In this document: piece after piece, positions 45,268-56,611 of the stretch
Position numbering within the stretch: position 1 is the first letter of the stretch
How the letters are laid out: the number at the start of each line of letters is the position of its first letter
From: Symsagittifera roscoffensis
Taxonomy: Eukaryota; Xenacoelomorpha; Acoela; Convolutidae
Direction: 5' to 3'
DNA: 64,000 nt
Assembly (NCBI RefSeq): GCF_963678635.1
Contig: NC_087062.1
Coordinates: 56,495,970 to 56,559,969 of the forward strand
Notes under the pieces: model-generated
Seen by the model: only the letters and a program-made list of their open reading frames with translations
Told to the model about the DNA's origin: nothing
Database searches by the model: none
Program-made: the position numbers and the translations under genes

Positions 45268-48200
45268 TCACGACACAAATCCAACACCTTCTCCCGCAAC
45301 TACAATCATTTTGCCCCAATTATTCTTCTTTCGTTCGTCATATGTATCTGAGATATCTATAACACGACTGCATGAAGGATCCTCAATTCCAGTTCGGAAG
45401 CTTTCGGTTTCGACTTCAGACGCCAATAGAATTGTAACTCCTTCTCCAAAATCTTCCGTTGACCGTTTGTAATTTTCACAACCTAGAGAAAAGATTTTAA
45501 CACGCTGGTCAATTGATACGGAACACATGAAAAGTTCTTTGTTTAGAGACAGATATATTTGGCAACTAACAACTTGAGCGGCATGACAACCTGTAATAAC
45601 TACCATGGGTTCCAGTCTTCGAGAATTGGGATTTAAATTACACAAAACCAAATTAGCACTGTCTCCCCCCAGTAAAACTTTCTCATTCATTGACTCCATG
45701 CAAGTCACTCGTCCCAGCTCTTTCGATAAATCCAACCACTCAAGTTTCAAATCTGTAACATCAATTGCATCTTGTCCATTCGGGTCCGTTAAGTTTCCAT
45801 ACCTAAGGACTCCGAAATTATCACCAAAACATAGCAATTTTTCGTGCTTAAAACTTAGATCAAGACATTTGATTACATTAATTGATGATGCTACTTTTTC
45901 ATCTGAGTTCGGTCTGTAAATGGTTTTCGTGGACAACTTCATTATTTTCTGATCATCTAATTGCGAAACTCCGAGATTTTTTGTGATAAAAGAAATGCTG
46001 TCAACGTATCCATGTGACGAAGAAATAAACATATGGACGAACGTTCTTTCGTCTTTGAAAAAATCGGCCGATAAGTATTTACAATCATCCGATTCCTCGT
46101 TTTTTGAGGAGCAATCGAACATAACTCGTTGAACTTGAATTTTTTGACAAGCATCTGAATGGATATTCACCTTATAGAAAGCTTTCATGCATCGGGATCC
46201 GAAAGCGAGAAGCAAGTATTTACTTTCATCTAACTCAACTGCTTTCAGAGTTCGTACCGTGCAAGGCGAACAGTCAATGATGCTTACACATCGCATCAAA
46301 TGGTTTTCAAAATTAGTTACTTCCGAGATCCGAATAGTGTTATCTTCTGCTCCTGTGATCACAAAACAAGTTCCCGATTTCCTAATAATTTCTAGACAGT
46401 GTATCTTCACGCCGTGAAGCGCCGGTAAAAGTTGTGTAAACGGCCTCGCATTTATAATCGAACTCTTAACATAGCAAACTTCAGATTTTTTCATAAAGAC
46501 AAACCGAAATTCTTCGGCTTTTTGCGAAAGCATTATATCAAAACTGCGATGACCTCCTCCACATGGAATTTTAGAGATTGTTCGGGAAGTTTCTACCTCA
46601 ACCAGCAGGAAATTCTCGGATTTGAAGCAAAATGCAAACAATTTTTTTGAAATAAAGATTAGCTTAGCTATCCAATCAACTGAATTATGCATCTGTATAG
46701 TGTTTGCCAACTTCAGGACATTCGAGTTGTCTGTTTTAGAAGAATCTATGAAAAATATGTTCACTTTTCCGTCTCTCCCAGATGTATAGAGTTTACTTCC
46801 GTTCCCTACCATAGACAACAATCCAAGTTTGCTGTGGGCTCTAGTAATCACTTCAGTTGGCTCATGAGCCTTATCTGTGCTACTTTTGTCGTCTAATTCA
46901 TACTTCGGCAAAGAATACACCCATATAGTTCCGTTTCTATCCCCACAAGCCATGTACACATCAGACAAATTACAGACACAATTTGGCCAATTGTTCCTTG
47001 TAACCGGCCATCTATACTCTCTTACTTTCACCAAGGACGAAGATTCAGTTGAAATCAGATACAATATATCAAACGCACAGGTAATTGCCAAATGTTCTCC
47101 AATAAGATGAACTGAGTTTATTTTACATTCTGATAGTTGCAGCTCACAAACAGCTTTTTCGGGAGAAGTCAGATTGATCGATAAAACAGACCCTTGGAGA
47201 GAGCCAAAAAGTATCAAATGAGAGTCGGAAACATCACAAACCGCATAATTTGTCAACTGCACAATTGTTTTTATTAGGCTAAAATACGCATCATTGTGTA
47301 GACTCTTGGTATGAATTTCACCATTAGCAGTCAAAATGAGAACTTCATCTGATGATATGAACTTCACAATACTTACTTCTGACACAAATTCATTAGCTCC
47401 CTTCAGTGTTTCAAATTTTGTAACGTCGTCCTGAAATGAATTCACATCCCATTTTAGCAAAGCACCGTCCTCTCCGCCAGTTAAGAAATAATTACTTCGC
47501 AGGTTAATCTCTAGTCCAAAAATATTCAGACCATTATGGGCTGAAAACTTAGCTACGAGACTCTCACGGCTTAAAACACACACAACGCAATCTTCACCGG
47601 TACTGATAATGAATTCTTTGAAGAATTGCACTCTTTGCACTCGTGCTTTGTGTGAATAGAAGGTTTGCAAGGGATGCAATACTTCTGTGAGTTCATTTTC
47701 GCTGGGAAGTTGCCAAATTCGAATACTTCGATCATCAGAAGCTGTTACCACAGTTTGAGTCCGCCAATCAAAATCCAGATTGAATATCACTCCATCGTGT
47801 CCTTCTAGTCTTCGTGAAATAATAACTTTTTCACTTTCCAGCTTCTGATCAACTTTATGTTGACTCTCACTAAAACTCCAAATTAGAACAGTATTAAATA
47901 CTGTTCCACTAAAGGCAGTCACTATTCGAGTCTTCTGGTCTTTAAATAGCAATCCTGAATACAAAATGCATGGAACTTCGTTCTTCCAGATTTTTGAGGT
48001 TCCTAAGCTGTTCAAGTCATACCTCAAAACAACGTTCGAAGAAAGAAGGAATAAAATGCCTCCAGACTTTTCATCGGACAGATTCTCAGTTTCGCTATAA
48101 CATGAAGGTAGACAATCAATTATCCAGTACCTCAGAAAAACTTCAGATCCAGTTATCTCAAATTTCAATTGGTCGCTTTCAATTTTCTTCAATTTCAGAA

Positions 48201-48396
48201 GTTGAAAAGATTTTCCAAAAACCAAAACTAAAGTGTCACACTTCAAACGTTTAATAGCACATATGGGTTTTCCTACCCTTAAAAACTGAAGTGGTGCTTT
48301 GCATTCCCACTGACGATCAAAAATTAGCAGTTGATTACCTCGTCCAACGAGTATTAAATCGTCCACAACACATATAGCTCGTATGGGATAACTCAT
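45268..48396 (-). CDS. WDR6: WDR6 homologue (tRNA wobble 2'-O-methylation cofactor)
   Basis: A single-exon protein of 1,042 residues. WDR6 (yeast Trm734) partners FTSJ1/Trm7 to 2'-O-methylate the wobble nucleotide of certain tRNAs in the cytosol. WD40 repeats are clear: LEGHDGVIF followed by SDDRSIRIW at residues 198-228, then SHKARVQRV and STGEDCVVCVLS at 248-276. Further on come GGHRSFD, LHGVKIHCLE and TGAEDNTIRI, all in the order seen in human WDR6. Length fits the family (human WDR6 is about 1,120 residues). The absence of introns across 3.1 kb contrasts with DPH6, GTF3C2 and PTCD3. CTTTAG lies 4 nt upstream of the ATG, and two AATAAA signals follow the stop. The start is the only ATG consistent with the family N-terminus. 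Confidence 0.93.
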   Translation of the reverse strand: MSYPIRAICVVDDLILVGRGNQLLIFDRQWECKAPLQFLRVGKPICAIKRLKCDTLVLVFGKSFQLLKLKKIESDQLKFEITGSEVFLRYWIIDCLPSCYSETENLSDEKSGGILFLLSSNVVLRYDLNSLGTSKIWKNEVPCILYSGLLFKDQKTRIVTAFSGTVFNTVLIWSFSESQHKVDQKLESEKVIISRRLEGHDGVIFNLDFDWRTQTVVTASDDRSIRIWQLPSENELTEVLHPLQTFYSHKARVQRVQFFKEFIISTGEDCVVCVLSRESLVAKFSAHNGLNIFGLEINLRSNYFLTGGEDGALLKWDVNSFQDDVTKFETLKGANEFVSEVSIVKFISSDEVLILTANGEIHTKSLHNDAYFSLIKTIVQLTNYAVCDVSDSHLILFGSLQGSVLSINLTSPEKAVCELQLSECKINSVHLIGEHLAITCAFDILYLISTESSSLVKVREYRWPVTRNNWPNCVCNLSDVYMACGDRNGTIWVYSLPKYELDDKSSTDKAHEPTEVITRAHSKLGLLSMVGNGSKLYTSGRDGKVNIFFIDSSKTDNSNVLKLANTIQMHNSVDWIAKLIFISKKLFAFCFKSENFLLVEVETSRTISKIPCGGGHRSFDIMLSQKAEEFRFVFMKKSEVCYVKSSIINARPFTQLLPALHGVKIHCLEIIRKSGTCFVITGAEDNTIRISEVTNFENHLMRCVSIIDCSPCTVRTLKAVELDESKYLLLAFGSRCMKAFYKVNIHSDACQKIQVQRVMFDCSSKNEESDDCKYLSADFFKDERTFVHMFISSSHGYVDSISFITKNLGVSQLDDQKIMKLSTKTIYRPNSDEKVASSINVIKCLDLSFKHEKLLCFGDNFGVLRYGNLTDPNGQDAIDVTDLKLEWLDLSKELGRVTCMESMNEKVLLGGDSANLVLCNLNPNSRRLEPMVVITGCHAAQVVSCQIYLSLNKELFMCSVSIDQRVKIFSLGCENYKRSTEDFGEGVTILLASEVETESFRTGIEDPSCSRVIDISDTYDERKKNNWGKMIVVAGEGVGFVS

Positions 48397-48400
48397 CTAT

Positions 48401-48402
48401 CT
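48401..48402 (-). promoter_or_regulatory. Splice acceptor 4 nt upstream of WDR6 start
   Basis: Minus strand TTGCTTTAG, then ATAG, then ATG. The second AG directly abuts the ATG. Notable because the gene itself has no introns. Confidence 0.5.
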
Positions 48403-48679
48403 AAAGCAAAAAATAAGAGACTGCTTAAGAAAAACCAGGAACAGCTTTTTTCACAATCCAGGTACCACAGATTTATATTATCACATATTACACAGAGGCG
48501 AAATTGCACTTCGCATACACTCATACACTAGCAAAAATATGACCGATAACGCTCCTGGGAAAAACTGATTGAGGAAAACTTTGAGTCTACAAAATTTCTT
48601 AAGTGATTCACGCCATTATGACGCCTTAGCAGTACCAGTCACTGAAAAAAAAAGAAATTTACCAACTAACATGCCTCGA

Positions 48680-49900
48680 TTTATAGATCTGTCTGATGAG
48701 CAGTAACAACATGAAAAAACTAAATGTAATAAAATGAAAAGAATTTGTTGAAAATAATCCCCCCACACGCCATATTAAGTACAAAGTGATAAATTTCACT
48801 CCTAGTAATAAATCAATTATGGCAAACAAGTCTCCTTCAACGAATTTGGAGCGATTTCTATGACGGATTATATCTACGCTTACGCGTAAATAGCGCGAAA
48901 CATATTGCGCGTTAATTGTCCCAAATTGGCAATTTTTAAACCCCCATAACTTTATAAAAAATGATCACAGATGAAATACTTTTCTAAATTTAAGCTCAGG
49001 ACAGCAATACTCTTTGAATGATATATATTAAAAAATCCCTTCAAAAATGTCTAGTAAAAAGTCGAAATTTGTCTGAAAAAAAAAACCAATCGAGCACAAA
49101 TACTCCGTTACTTTCGTTACAAAAGTCGGAAAAATAATAGTCTGTGTTAAAATCCTTAGCATTGGGTGTTCCTAATACTGGCCAAAGATCAAAATGAACA
49201 CTATCAAAATGAACACATTTTATCGCAACAAAATTTGCGACTTAGGTTGGGGAAAAAGATTGTTCATGTGTGTTCATACTATAACAAGCATTGCTTGTGT
49301 AATCAAGCTATTTAGAAAAAACCTTGTTTCGCGAGATGTGGCATCTATATTGAAAATAAAACGATTAATCCACTATGGTTAAGACCAAAATATGAGCTGT
49401 TCAGCTCTCTAAGGAGCACTGCTCGGGGTTTTTTGTGCTCGGGGTTTTTTGTACGGAAAATTTGTGCTCCAGATAGTTTTTTTTTCTTCAGATAAAATTT
49501 CGACTTCAACTAGCCATTTTTGACGGATTTTTTATCTCATTCAAAACATATTGTTGTCCAGAGCTTATATTTGAAAAGATATTTCACCTGTGATCATTAT
49601 TCGTAAAGTTATGGGAAATTACAGATTGCCATTTTGGAACAATTAACGCGCGATATATTTCGCGCTATTAACGCGTAAGCGGAGATTTAATCCGTCTTAG
49701 AAATCGTTTTAAATTGGTTGAAGGAAGCTTATTTGCCATAATTGATTTGTTACTAAGAGCGAAACTTATCACTTCGTACTTAATATGGCGTGTGGGGAGA
49801 CGATTTTCACAAAAAATCCTAATTAAAAAATATTCATTTCATTTTTATTACATTGATTTTTTTGATGCTATTACTGCTCCATAGATCTTCAAAGGCAGTC
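48680..49900. mobile_element. Large foldback (inverted-repeat) element
   Basis: Left arm, about 48680-49115, and right arm, about 49450-49890, are inverted copies that diverge moderately. Paired landmarks include CACACGCCATATTAAGTAC with GTACTTAATATGGCGTGTG, and TTACGCGTAAATAGCGCG with CGCGCTATTAACGCGTAAG. The spacer of about 335 bp is related to sequence near 34350-34500. The left flank (48490-48680) is a hairpin-core element. No transposase is visible. A single-arm relative is at 13030-13790. Confidence 0.8.
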
Positions 49901-52900
49901 GGAACATTCAGGGCTTCTCCCTGAGCAGTCTTGTTTAATTTAAGATTTTTTTGTGAAAATCATCTTCCCACAAGCTGTAAACATTGATGTATAGAAAATC
50001 CAGTCATTGGGATAAAAATCCGAGCTAAAAACTAAGCTAGATTGAATGGAACACCTCGGAAAAAATATTCCTAGCATATGCTCTAATCCAATTCGATGGA
50101 CGAGACATGATCCGTAACAATAGACCTGATCCAAGCATCCCTCAATGCAAGACTTGCCAAAGTGCTCGAAACATACTAAAAGAGTAATCAATCTTGGAGA
50201 GAGGTGGCGAGTCTATGGCTCTCAATAGAAAGGTCGGTCGTCGGAGGCTCCAACATGATCAGTGTTCGTTGCTTTCGGATGAGGCAACATTACCATTTAC
50301 AGAAAAATAACCAAAAAATCGGGTCTGCAATAAGAAATGAACAGCTTGTATATGGTCCTTAACCTAGTGGATAAATTGCCTGAAAGTTAGCTGAGGAAAA
50401 GAACCAGTTCACACTTTTGCAATAAGCAAAACTACACGGCTGAAATATTGTTATCTGGTTAGGGTAACAAATGAAAAGATCTAGTCGTTCAAAAAGATCT
50501 TACACTCGAAAAAATGTAATTGAAAAGATCTAGCCAAAGAGAATAGAATTATCTAAATTTCCGCAACTAATTGCTAAAACTGAGTATTAGTAGAATTTTA
50601 TTCGTAGCAAAATTCAATCTTCTTACGCCCCTTCCACTATCTTATTTTGCGACAACCGTAAAAACTATCCCTACGCCAGTTGCCAGAACTATTGGTCTGA
50701 AAAATAATACAATGGATTAGATTGATTTTTAATATTGTAGAAGCCCAATAGAGATGATGAATAGTCACTTGTTATTATTGTGACATCAGCTTTCCATCAG
50801 GTCGACAGAGGTCGAATCCCTGAGGGGGGTCGTCCCCCACCCCCTCCTAAAACCGCTACAGCGTAGTATTAAGTTTAAGCACCGAATTGATCAAAACAAC
50901 TTGAAAAACAAAAAAAATTGTACAAAAAAAGAGAACAAATGACAATTAATATAGTTTTTGAAACACACTTTAGAAGACATACGTTTATCCAATTTTCGGC
51001 TTTTTACATATATACTAAAATTCATATTAACTACATGACATTATATATCTGCCAAAAAAAATCAAACAAAAATGGTGTCGAACAATTTTCCCAGCAGGCA
51101 AGAATAACCAGTTGCTTTATAATTAGCACAGAAGGTACTGACCTTTTTTCACTTAACTTCATTCAAATCCATTTTCGAAATTTTCTGTAATTTGCGGTGA
51201 CCACTCGACTAGCGTAAAAGTTTGAAAACATGGAAAAAATATCGACTAGCATATTTTTGATAGCCTTATTTCTCAGAAATACAAGACAACAATCATAATC
51301 CGTTCAAATTGAAAAAACAAGGTGCTACCGGGACTCGAACATAAGACCATAGAACAATAATGCAACCCCATTACCTCGAGACAAAGTGAGAAGTAGACTG
51401 TGCCAAAAAAAGTTTCATCAATAAAGCAAGTTCAATTTCTTGCAGATTTCTTAAGGGAAGCGTAGTTGCCGATTACAAGCCAATTTCTATCACCAGTGTG
51501 ACATTCACAAGAACTGAGTGCTTAGACATAAACAGTTCAGGAGCTTAACAAAAGTAAAATCAAAAGGTCATTAGTATTTGCCCTAAAAAAACGATTTCGT
51601 GCATTCAAAAACATCTGTCTGTCAAATTAATTTTGTCTCATTGAGAAAAAAAGACTGGTAACTAAGCTGACAGTCATTAAGTCGCAAACATCACCGACAA
51701 AAATTTGAAAACCCGATCGTTATGTATTCAATGGTCATACTCTAGATGAAAGAATGGGAATTTTAAAGAGAAGCAAAACAGATCGAAAATGAAGCCGTCA
51801 AAAAATAAAACAAACCGAAAACTAAATGAAGGTATTTTGCGAGAATCGATCGGTCTGTTTCCGTGTTAAATTTGGGTTGGGAGCCAATACTCACAAGGCC
51901 AATTTATCGTCAAAACTTCTTTGAAACAATGAGACTTGGTCGCAACATGTCTTTACATCACTCAAAAGGAGAGTATTAGGTCTAGGAGTTTTCCTCTAAG
52001 AAAAAGGTTTGAAGCAAGATTTATTTCTCTTGAATACAAGCATTAACAGTTGGTTACAAATCAAATTGCGCTTCTTCATTGTCAAAATCCATGGGCAGTT
52101 TTTACACCAGCTGTATGCAATAAGTTAACGGCGTGTAATTAATTTATACTGCACAATTTGGTTAGATAGTCAGAACTCTTATTGAACTTTGCTCAAATTG
52201 AGTCCCTTTGCGCACCATGCAAATTAGCGTCAAGGGAAAATGAAGGCAACACCAGCATCGCTCAGAAACACCAATAACTTATAAGAATGATTAGTTTAAG
52301 GTGTTATCCAGTGATAGGTTGTAATGAAATTGATTGACTATACGGCGAAACACGATCTGTCAGACGTTATCAAGGGCAACAAGAACAGAAAATGGCAGTA
52401 TCCTGATATTAAAAATGATGATAATTTTAATAAAATGATTAAACTTTTATTACTCTTCTACGCCGAACCGCTGCCCACCCACCCAACCCCCCCCCCCTTA
52501 ACACAATATATATGTTTTTAACACTTGATCAGGTTGTTTGGTTGTTTTATTTTTAACTCCGTAAACTCCGTGGACAGATCGTAAAAAATTATGTTTTTAT
52601 CTGGCGGGGATGGTGAAGTGCACTTTTCTTTATTCAATCTTTTCCGATTTAAGACAAGTGGGTCACAACGCATGCTATTTTCATCCAGTTGTAAATTTCC
52701 AATTCCCAGCTTTACTTGAATATAGTACTGTCATCATCGTCATATCGTAATAATAAGCATATTATTTCCCAGCAGGGTTAAAAGCTAGAGATACTGCATG
52801 TCTAGTCATAGCTATACTGCACCAGCAATAAAAATACATGCCACCATTACGGCTACCAAACCGGCTGCAAATAATAATAGTTTCCTTCACGAAGATTGAA

Positions 52901-53628
52901 CTATTTCATTATCGATCTCTCAGCAGGCTCGGACCATTGGTTCACTTTGCGTAGACTAAATCGAATAGTATTTTGGACTCTTTCATCACTGCCTCCAGGC
53001 TAGAAAACAATTACAGCCCCATCAATCTGGGGAGTTTTGTATTTTGGGCATGGGGCTACAATTTACAGGAGAATTCAATGGTAAAGAGCCGAATTTTGTA
53101 TGAAATTTGGAATAGATACTTTTATGTGGCGCCATATAAAAGACCATTTAGGATAAACAAAAATCATCATTGAGACAGAAGATATAAAGCGTACGAGTAT
53201 AACCAAACATCAGATAATCTATTACTTCAGGTTAAAGAAATATTACATAGTTTCAACTGGTGAAAAATGACAACTAGGTGTAAAGAGATTAATAAAATAA
53301 GCTAATCGTGATCTAATTATTTAGTATAAAAAATGATGATAAAACCACCAGGGCTAGTTTTACAACTTTACAAAACTTTTTAGAAACATCAGCGAATAAA
53401 TATATAAGTATTGATGGCTACCAAGCATGTTGAAGAAGTTAGATACAATGATGAAGATGGTTAAAGTACAAGCACAAATTTAAATGGAGAAATTTCAGGC
53501 CCACTTAATTTTGAGCCATCACTTTCCATAATCGTTTCACGATTGTTTCCCAGTAGGAATAGATAGTTTTAAGGCTGCGTGGAGGAGACCTTATGTGGCG
53601 TTGATGTTGAGTGAGACAGCATGTGTTG
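49901..53628. other. Intergenic, no gene supported
   Basis: About 3.7 kb upstream of WDR6. A hAT MITE fragment lies at 50795-50870 (GGTCGAATCCCTGAGGGG, reversed relative to 36841). A tRNA-like block lies at 51315-51400. A C-rich stretch occurs near 52485. Open frames here are short and lack domains. Confidence 0.55.
51315..51400 (-). repeat. tRNA-like relic
   Basis: Minus strand TGTTCGAGTCCCGGTAGCAC has a good B box and half of a T arm; the 5' half is poor. SINE-like fragment. Confidence 0.4.
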
Positions 53629-54024
53629 CTAGGTATAACCATTCTCCAACACGTAGGTGACAACACCTACTTGTTCGAGGGGTGTCAGCCCCACACCTTC
53701 CACCATTTCCATCAGCTCATCAAAACCCACAGAATTATTGTTCTCGTCGATGAACAAGTTCAAATCGACCAATCCAGCGTCCTGCAACTTCTTTAACACA
53801 TTTGGGCAACCAATCGATTCTGACATTTTGGCGATGTATCTGTAATTAGACATATCTAAGACGGTTTGGTCTTCTTCTTGTTGCTGCCGTTCAGCTCTGT
53901 CACCACTGCTCTCGTGCAAATCAGATTGAGTTTGTTGCGAACACTCAGTTTCCACTTGGCGCAAATTGCCCACCTCTTGAAAAGGTTCACGTGCAGACGT
54001 ATCAGAGTTTGAAGTAGCAGACAT
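53629..54024 (-). CDS. Unrecognised 131-residue acidic protein
   Basis: I do not recognise this protein. Residues 1-55 are polar and Gln/Glu/Ser-rich with no order-promoting pattern. Residues about 60-131 are compact, with alternating hydrophobics (NVLKKLQDAGLVDLNLF, then a short acidic-Asn loop, then FDELMEMVEGVGLTPLEQVG). That pattern recalls a small helical bundle such as SAM, but the resemblance is weak. Support for a real gene comes from the acceptor TTTTCAG 6 nt before the ATG, the same arrangement as its neighbours. The reading frame is intact and ends cleanly. It may be the whole protein, or the last exon if more lies upstream. Confidence 0.6.
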   Translation of the reverse strand: MSATSNSDTSAREPFQEVGNLRQVETECSQQTQSDLHESSGDRAERQQQEEDQTVLDMSNYRYIAKMSESIGCPNVLKKLQDAGLVDLNLFIDENNNSVGFDELMEMVEGVGLTPLEQVGVVTYVLENGYT

Positions 54025-54030
54025 TTTCTC

Positions 54031-54032
54031 CT
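54031..54032 (-). promoter_or_regulatory. Splice acceptor 6 nt upstream of the orphan gene start
   Basis: Minus strand CTATTTTCAG, then GAGAAA, then ATG. Strong acceptor. Confidence 0.55.
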
Positions 54033-54839
54033 GAAAATAGTCAATGGTTCAGAAATATTAACAGAAATATAAAGTTCAGCCTAAACTCAATAAATACTCT
54101 AACTAAACACTACGGATTATTCACAAAAGGTCATCTCGCAAGCCGAAAGCTAGCATCACTAATTAAATACCGACCAAACTGGTTTCCAAGCGCAGTTACA
54201 ACCCAACAAAGACTTTTTTAACTAAATAACTAATGATGATCTATTTGATGACCTCTGGAGTTAGCTGTGAAGGTGTATTTGTTCACCAATTTGAACATTT
54301 AAATAACCTCGAAGACGAAAACATTATAATTATTTAATTTCTGTGCCCCTCCTTCCTCTAAAACTTGAAAACACAGGCAAAAATTCACTTTTTTGAATCT
54401 TTTGTTCAAAAAAAAAACATTTTGACTTTCATATAGAATTAGTGAAATAGAAAAACTTTACGTCTAACCAATCAAAAATTGTCGCAGATACGAAACTAGA
54501 TTTCGCAAACACGAGTATATGATGAGAACATTAATGTTTCAAAGCAACCGACAGACTTTCAATTTCGAAACAACCGAAAAAATCCTTATGAACTAAAAAG
54601 ATGCCAACTTTACAACAAAACATTAAATGATTTAAGGCTGGAATTCTTAGAAAACAAGCTTTAAACAAATGAGGCGAGATCGAAGAGATCAAAAACACGA
54701 CAAATTTGAATTACAAAACAAAAGCAGAAATTACCGAACCCTTCCGATTCCGTAAACCAATCATGACTCCGTCGAACGACGCAATATGAGGCCACTAAGC
54801 CGATATAATATAGACCGAAACACGAAGGTCGATAAATAT

Positions 54840-55450
54840 TGAAAATGTAGGACAGACTAGATCTATCAAAATGAATAAGACTAGTTCTTAAACAAAAACA
54901 TGCTACGACAATAAAATGAAAAATAAGCGCTGGAAGAAAACTTATTAAGCGTCAACAAAGGCGATCATACGTAACAGAAATAATTTAAGCTTAAAAAAAT
55001 AAACAAGATTTAAGACTTATAAAAAGTTAAAGATTCCCCCTAGTCCTCAAAACACACATACACACACAAAAAAACTTCATTTACACGTCAAATGAAACAA
55101 AGTGAGGCCATTAAGGCGATATATTATAGACCGAAACCTGTCAAGCCAAAAAGAAAAGCCGAAAAAATTCCAAAAAAATAAGAACTTATAAAAATTTCTA
55201 AGTCCCCCTTGCCATCAAAACACAAACACACACGCAAAATTATCATTCGCTTGTCAAATGAAACAATATAAAGCCTCTAGGCCGATGGACGAAACCTATG
55301 AAGACCAAAAAAGGAAAATAAGAATTTTTTTTAGAGTATTGAAAGTTATCGAGTCCCCCTCACCCTCAAACACACCCACTCACGCAAAAGAAATTTTATT
55401 CGCTCGTCAAATCGCGCAAGATGAAGCCCTTAAACCGATATAGTATAAGC
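54840..55450 (+). repeat. Hairpin-core family: interior amplified in tandem
   Basis: Starts with the GACTAGTTCTTAAAC landmark, then three units beginning near 55030, 55199 and 55350. Each unit has a TCCCCCT-CAAAACACACAC segment, then CGCTCGTCAAATGAAACAA, then CCGAAACC. Spacings are about 169 and 151 bp. Single units occur at 14300 and 21950. Confidence 0.6.
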
Positions 55451-55599
55451 CGAAAAAGAAAAAAGAAACAAAACAAACGAATATTTAACAATGGAGTTGG
55501 TAAAACAACCACCAATAGAAAAAATAAATTTCGAAAAGGACAGATATTTAAAATGCTAATATACAATTAATGCGTTAAATTTGTTGTAAAATAGGCCAA

Positions 55600-55910
55600 A
55601 TTGACCATTCCTACACATTTGACCATTCTGTGCCTAAAGTTATTCACGTGAAAAAAGTCTAGTACACGATTGCAAAACCCTTGCTTATCGCAATGGTAAA
55701 CAAATCGAGTTGGTAAAACTACATCCGACACAAAAAAAAGTTTCGAAAATGCCAACAAGCAAAAAATAAATCTGCAGCGGTAATTTTGTTGCTAAGAGGC
55801 TTCCAGGAAATAAGTCCAGATGAAAAATGTCCTGTGAGCAAAGTTGTGTACGGGAAAAAAGTCTAGTACCCGAATGCAATACCCTTGCTTATAGCAAGGG
55901 TTTAAAGAAT
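55600..55910 (+). repeat. Two tandem repeat tails with hairpin
   Basis: Two related tails about 200 bp apart each read GAAAAAAGTCTAGTAC, then a CGATTGCAAAACCC or CGAATGCAATACCC segment. The second ends in ACCCTTGC-TTATA-GCAAGGGT, a perfect 8 bp hairpin. Confidence 0.7.
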
Positions 55911-56394
55911 ATTGCTGCTGAACTGTTCACTTTCCTAAAATAGCTTGCACATAAAGAGCCCCTTAGACTACCGAAATTTTGGTTATGAATCTACAATTTG
56001 GGGCATCTGAAACGGCTTCTTCTTGTTCTTGCTGCTGTTGAACTATCAGCACTGGTCTAAAAGAAACCATATGGACTTTGCTGTGCAGACTCCATCTTCT
56101 CTCAACTGCAAATTCAACATGGAGGCGAAGTTGCATCTCGCAAACTTACGCAGAAAAAAACAAAAAAGCTCAAAAAAACTTAAATCAGCTAGATTGTAGA
56201 TTTCTTTATCGTCTCGGAGAAAAAATGTTTCCCGAGACATTAATTCAAATTCGGATCATCTGATAAGCCCCAGTAGGCTTACCTACCACACCACAGCTGT
56301 CTGGCTAACAATTGTTGATATTAACGCCTGATTTTTTTGAGGTTCTATAAACTATATGTGGTCGAAAAACGGCGTTTACCAGACTTTGTAATGT

Positions 56395-56600
56395 CCAAAA
56401 CAAAGCCAACAGACAGTTGGTTCAATGAACGAAGTAAACAGAACAAAAATTCTTCAGAATTTCAAAGAAAATGAGATGACCTCAAAGCTCTTTGAATTTT
56501 TAAGAAAAATTTATAATTGATCGCATTTTTCGTGACCATTACAGCTTTGCTGTTTGAAAGTGAAGTTTACCTTCGTTTTACCAAAGGAAATGAACAGAAA
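56395..56600. repeat. Dispersed repeat of the CTGGGTCAATAGG family, short copy
   Basis: AAAGCCAACAGACAGTTGG, AAAGCTCTTTGAATTT and ATCGCATTTTTCGTGACC appear, but the middle of the family is deleted. It directly precedes the Helitron-like element. Confidence 0.65.
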
Positions 56601-56611
56601 TTTAAAAGAAA

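Noticed and set aside
55030..55450. CRISPR-like array
   Set aside because: Unit spacing is irregular, units are diverged throughout, spacers are not unique and the genome is eukaryotic.
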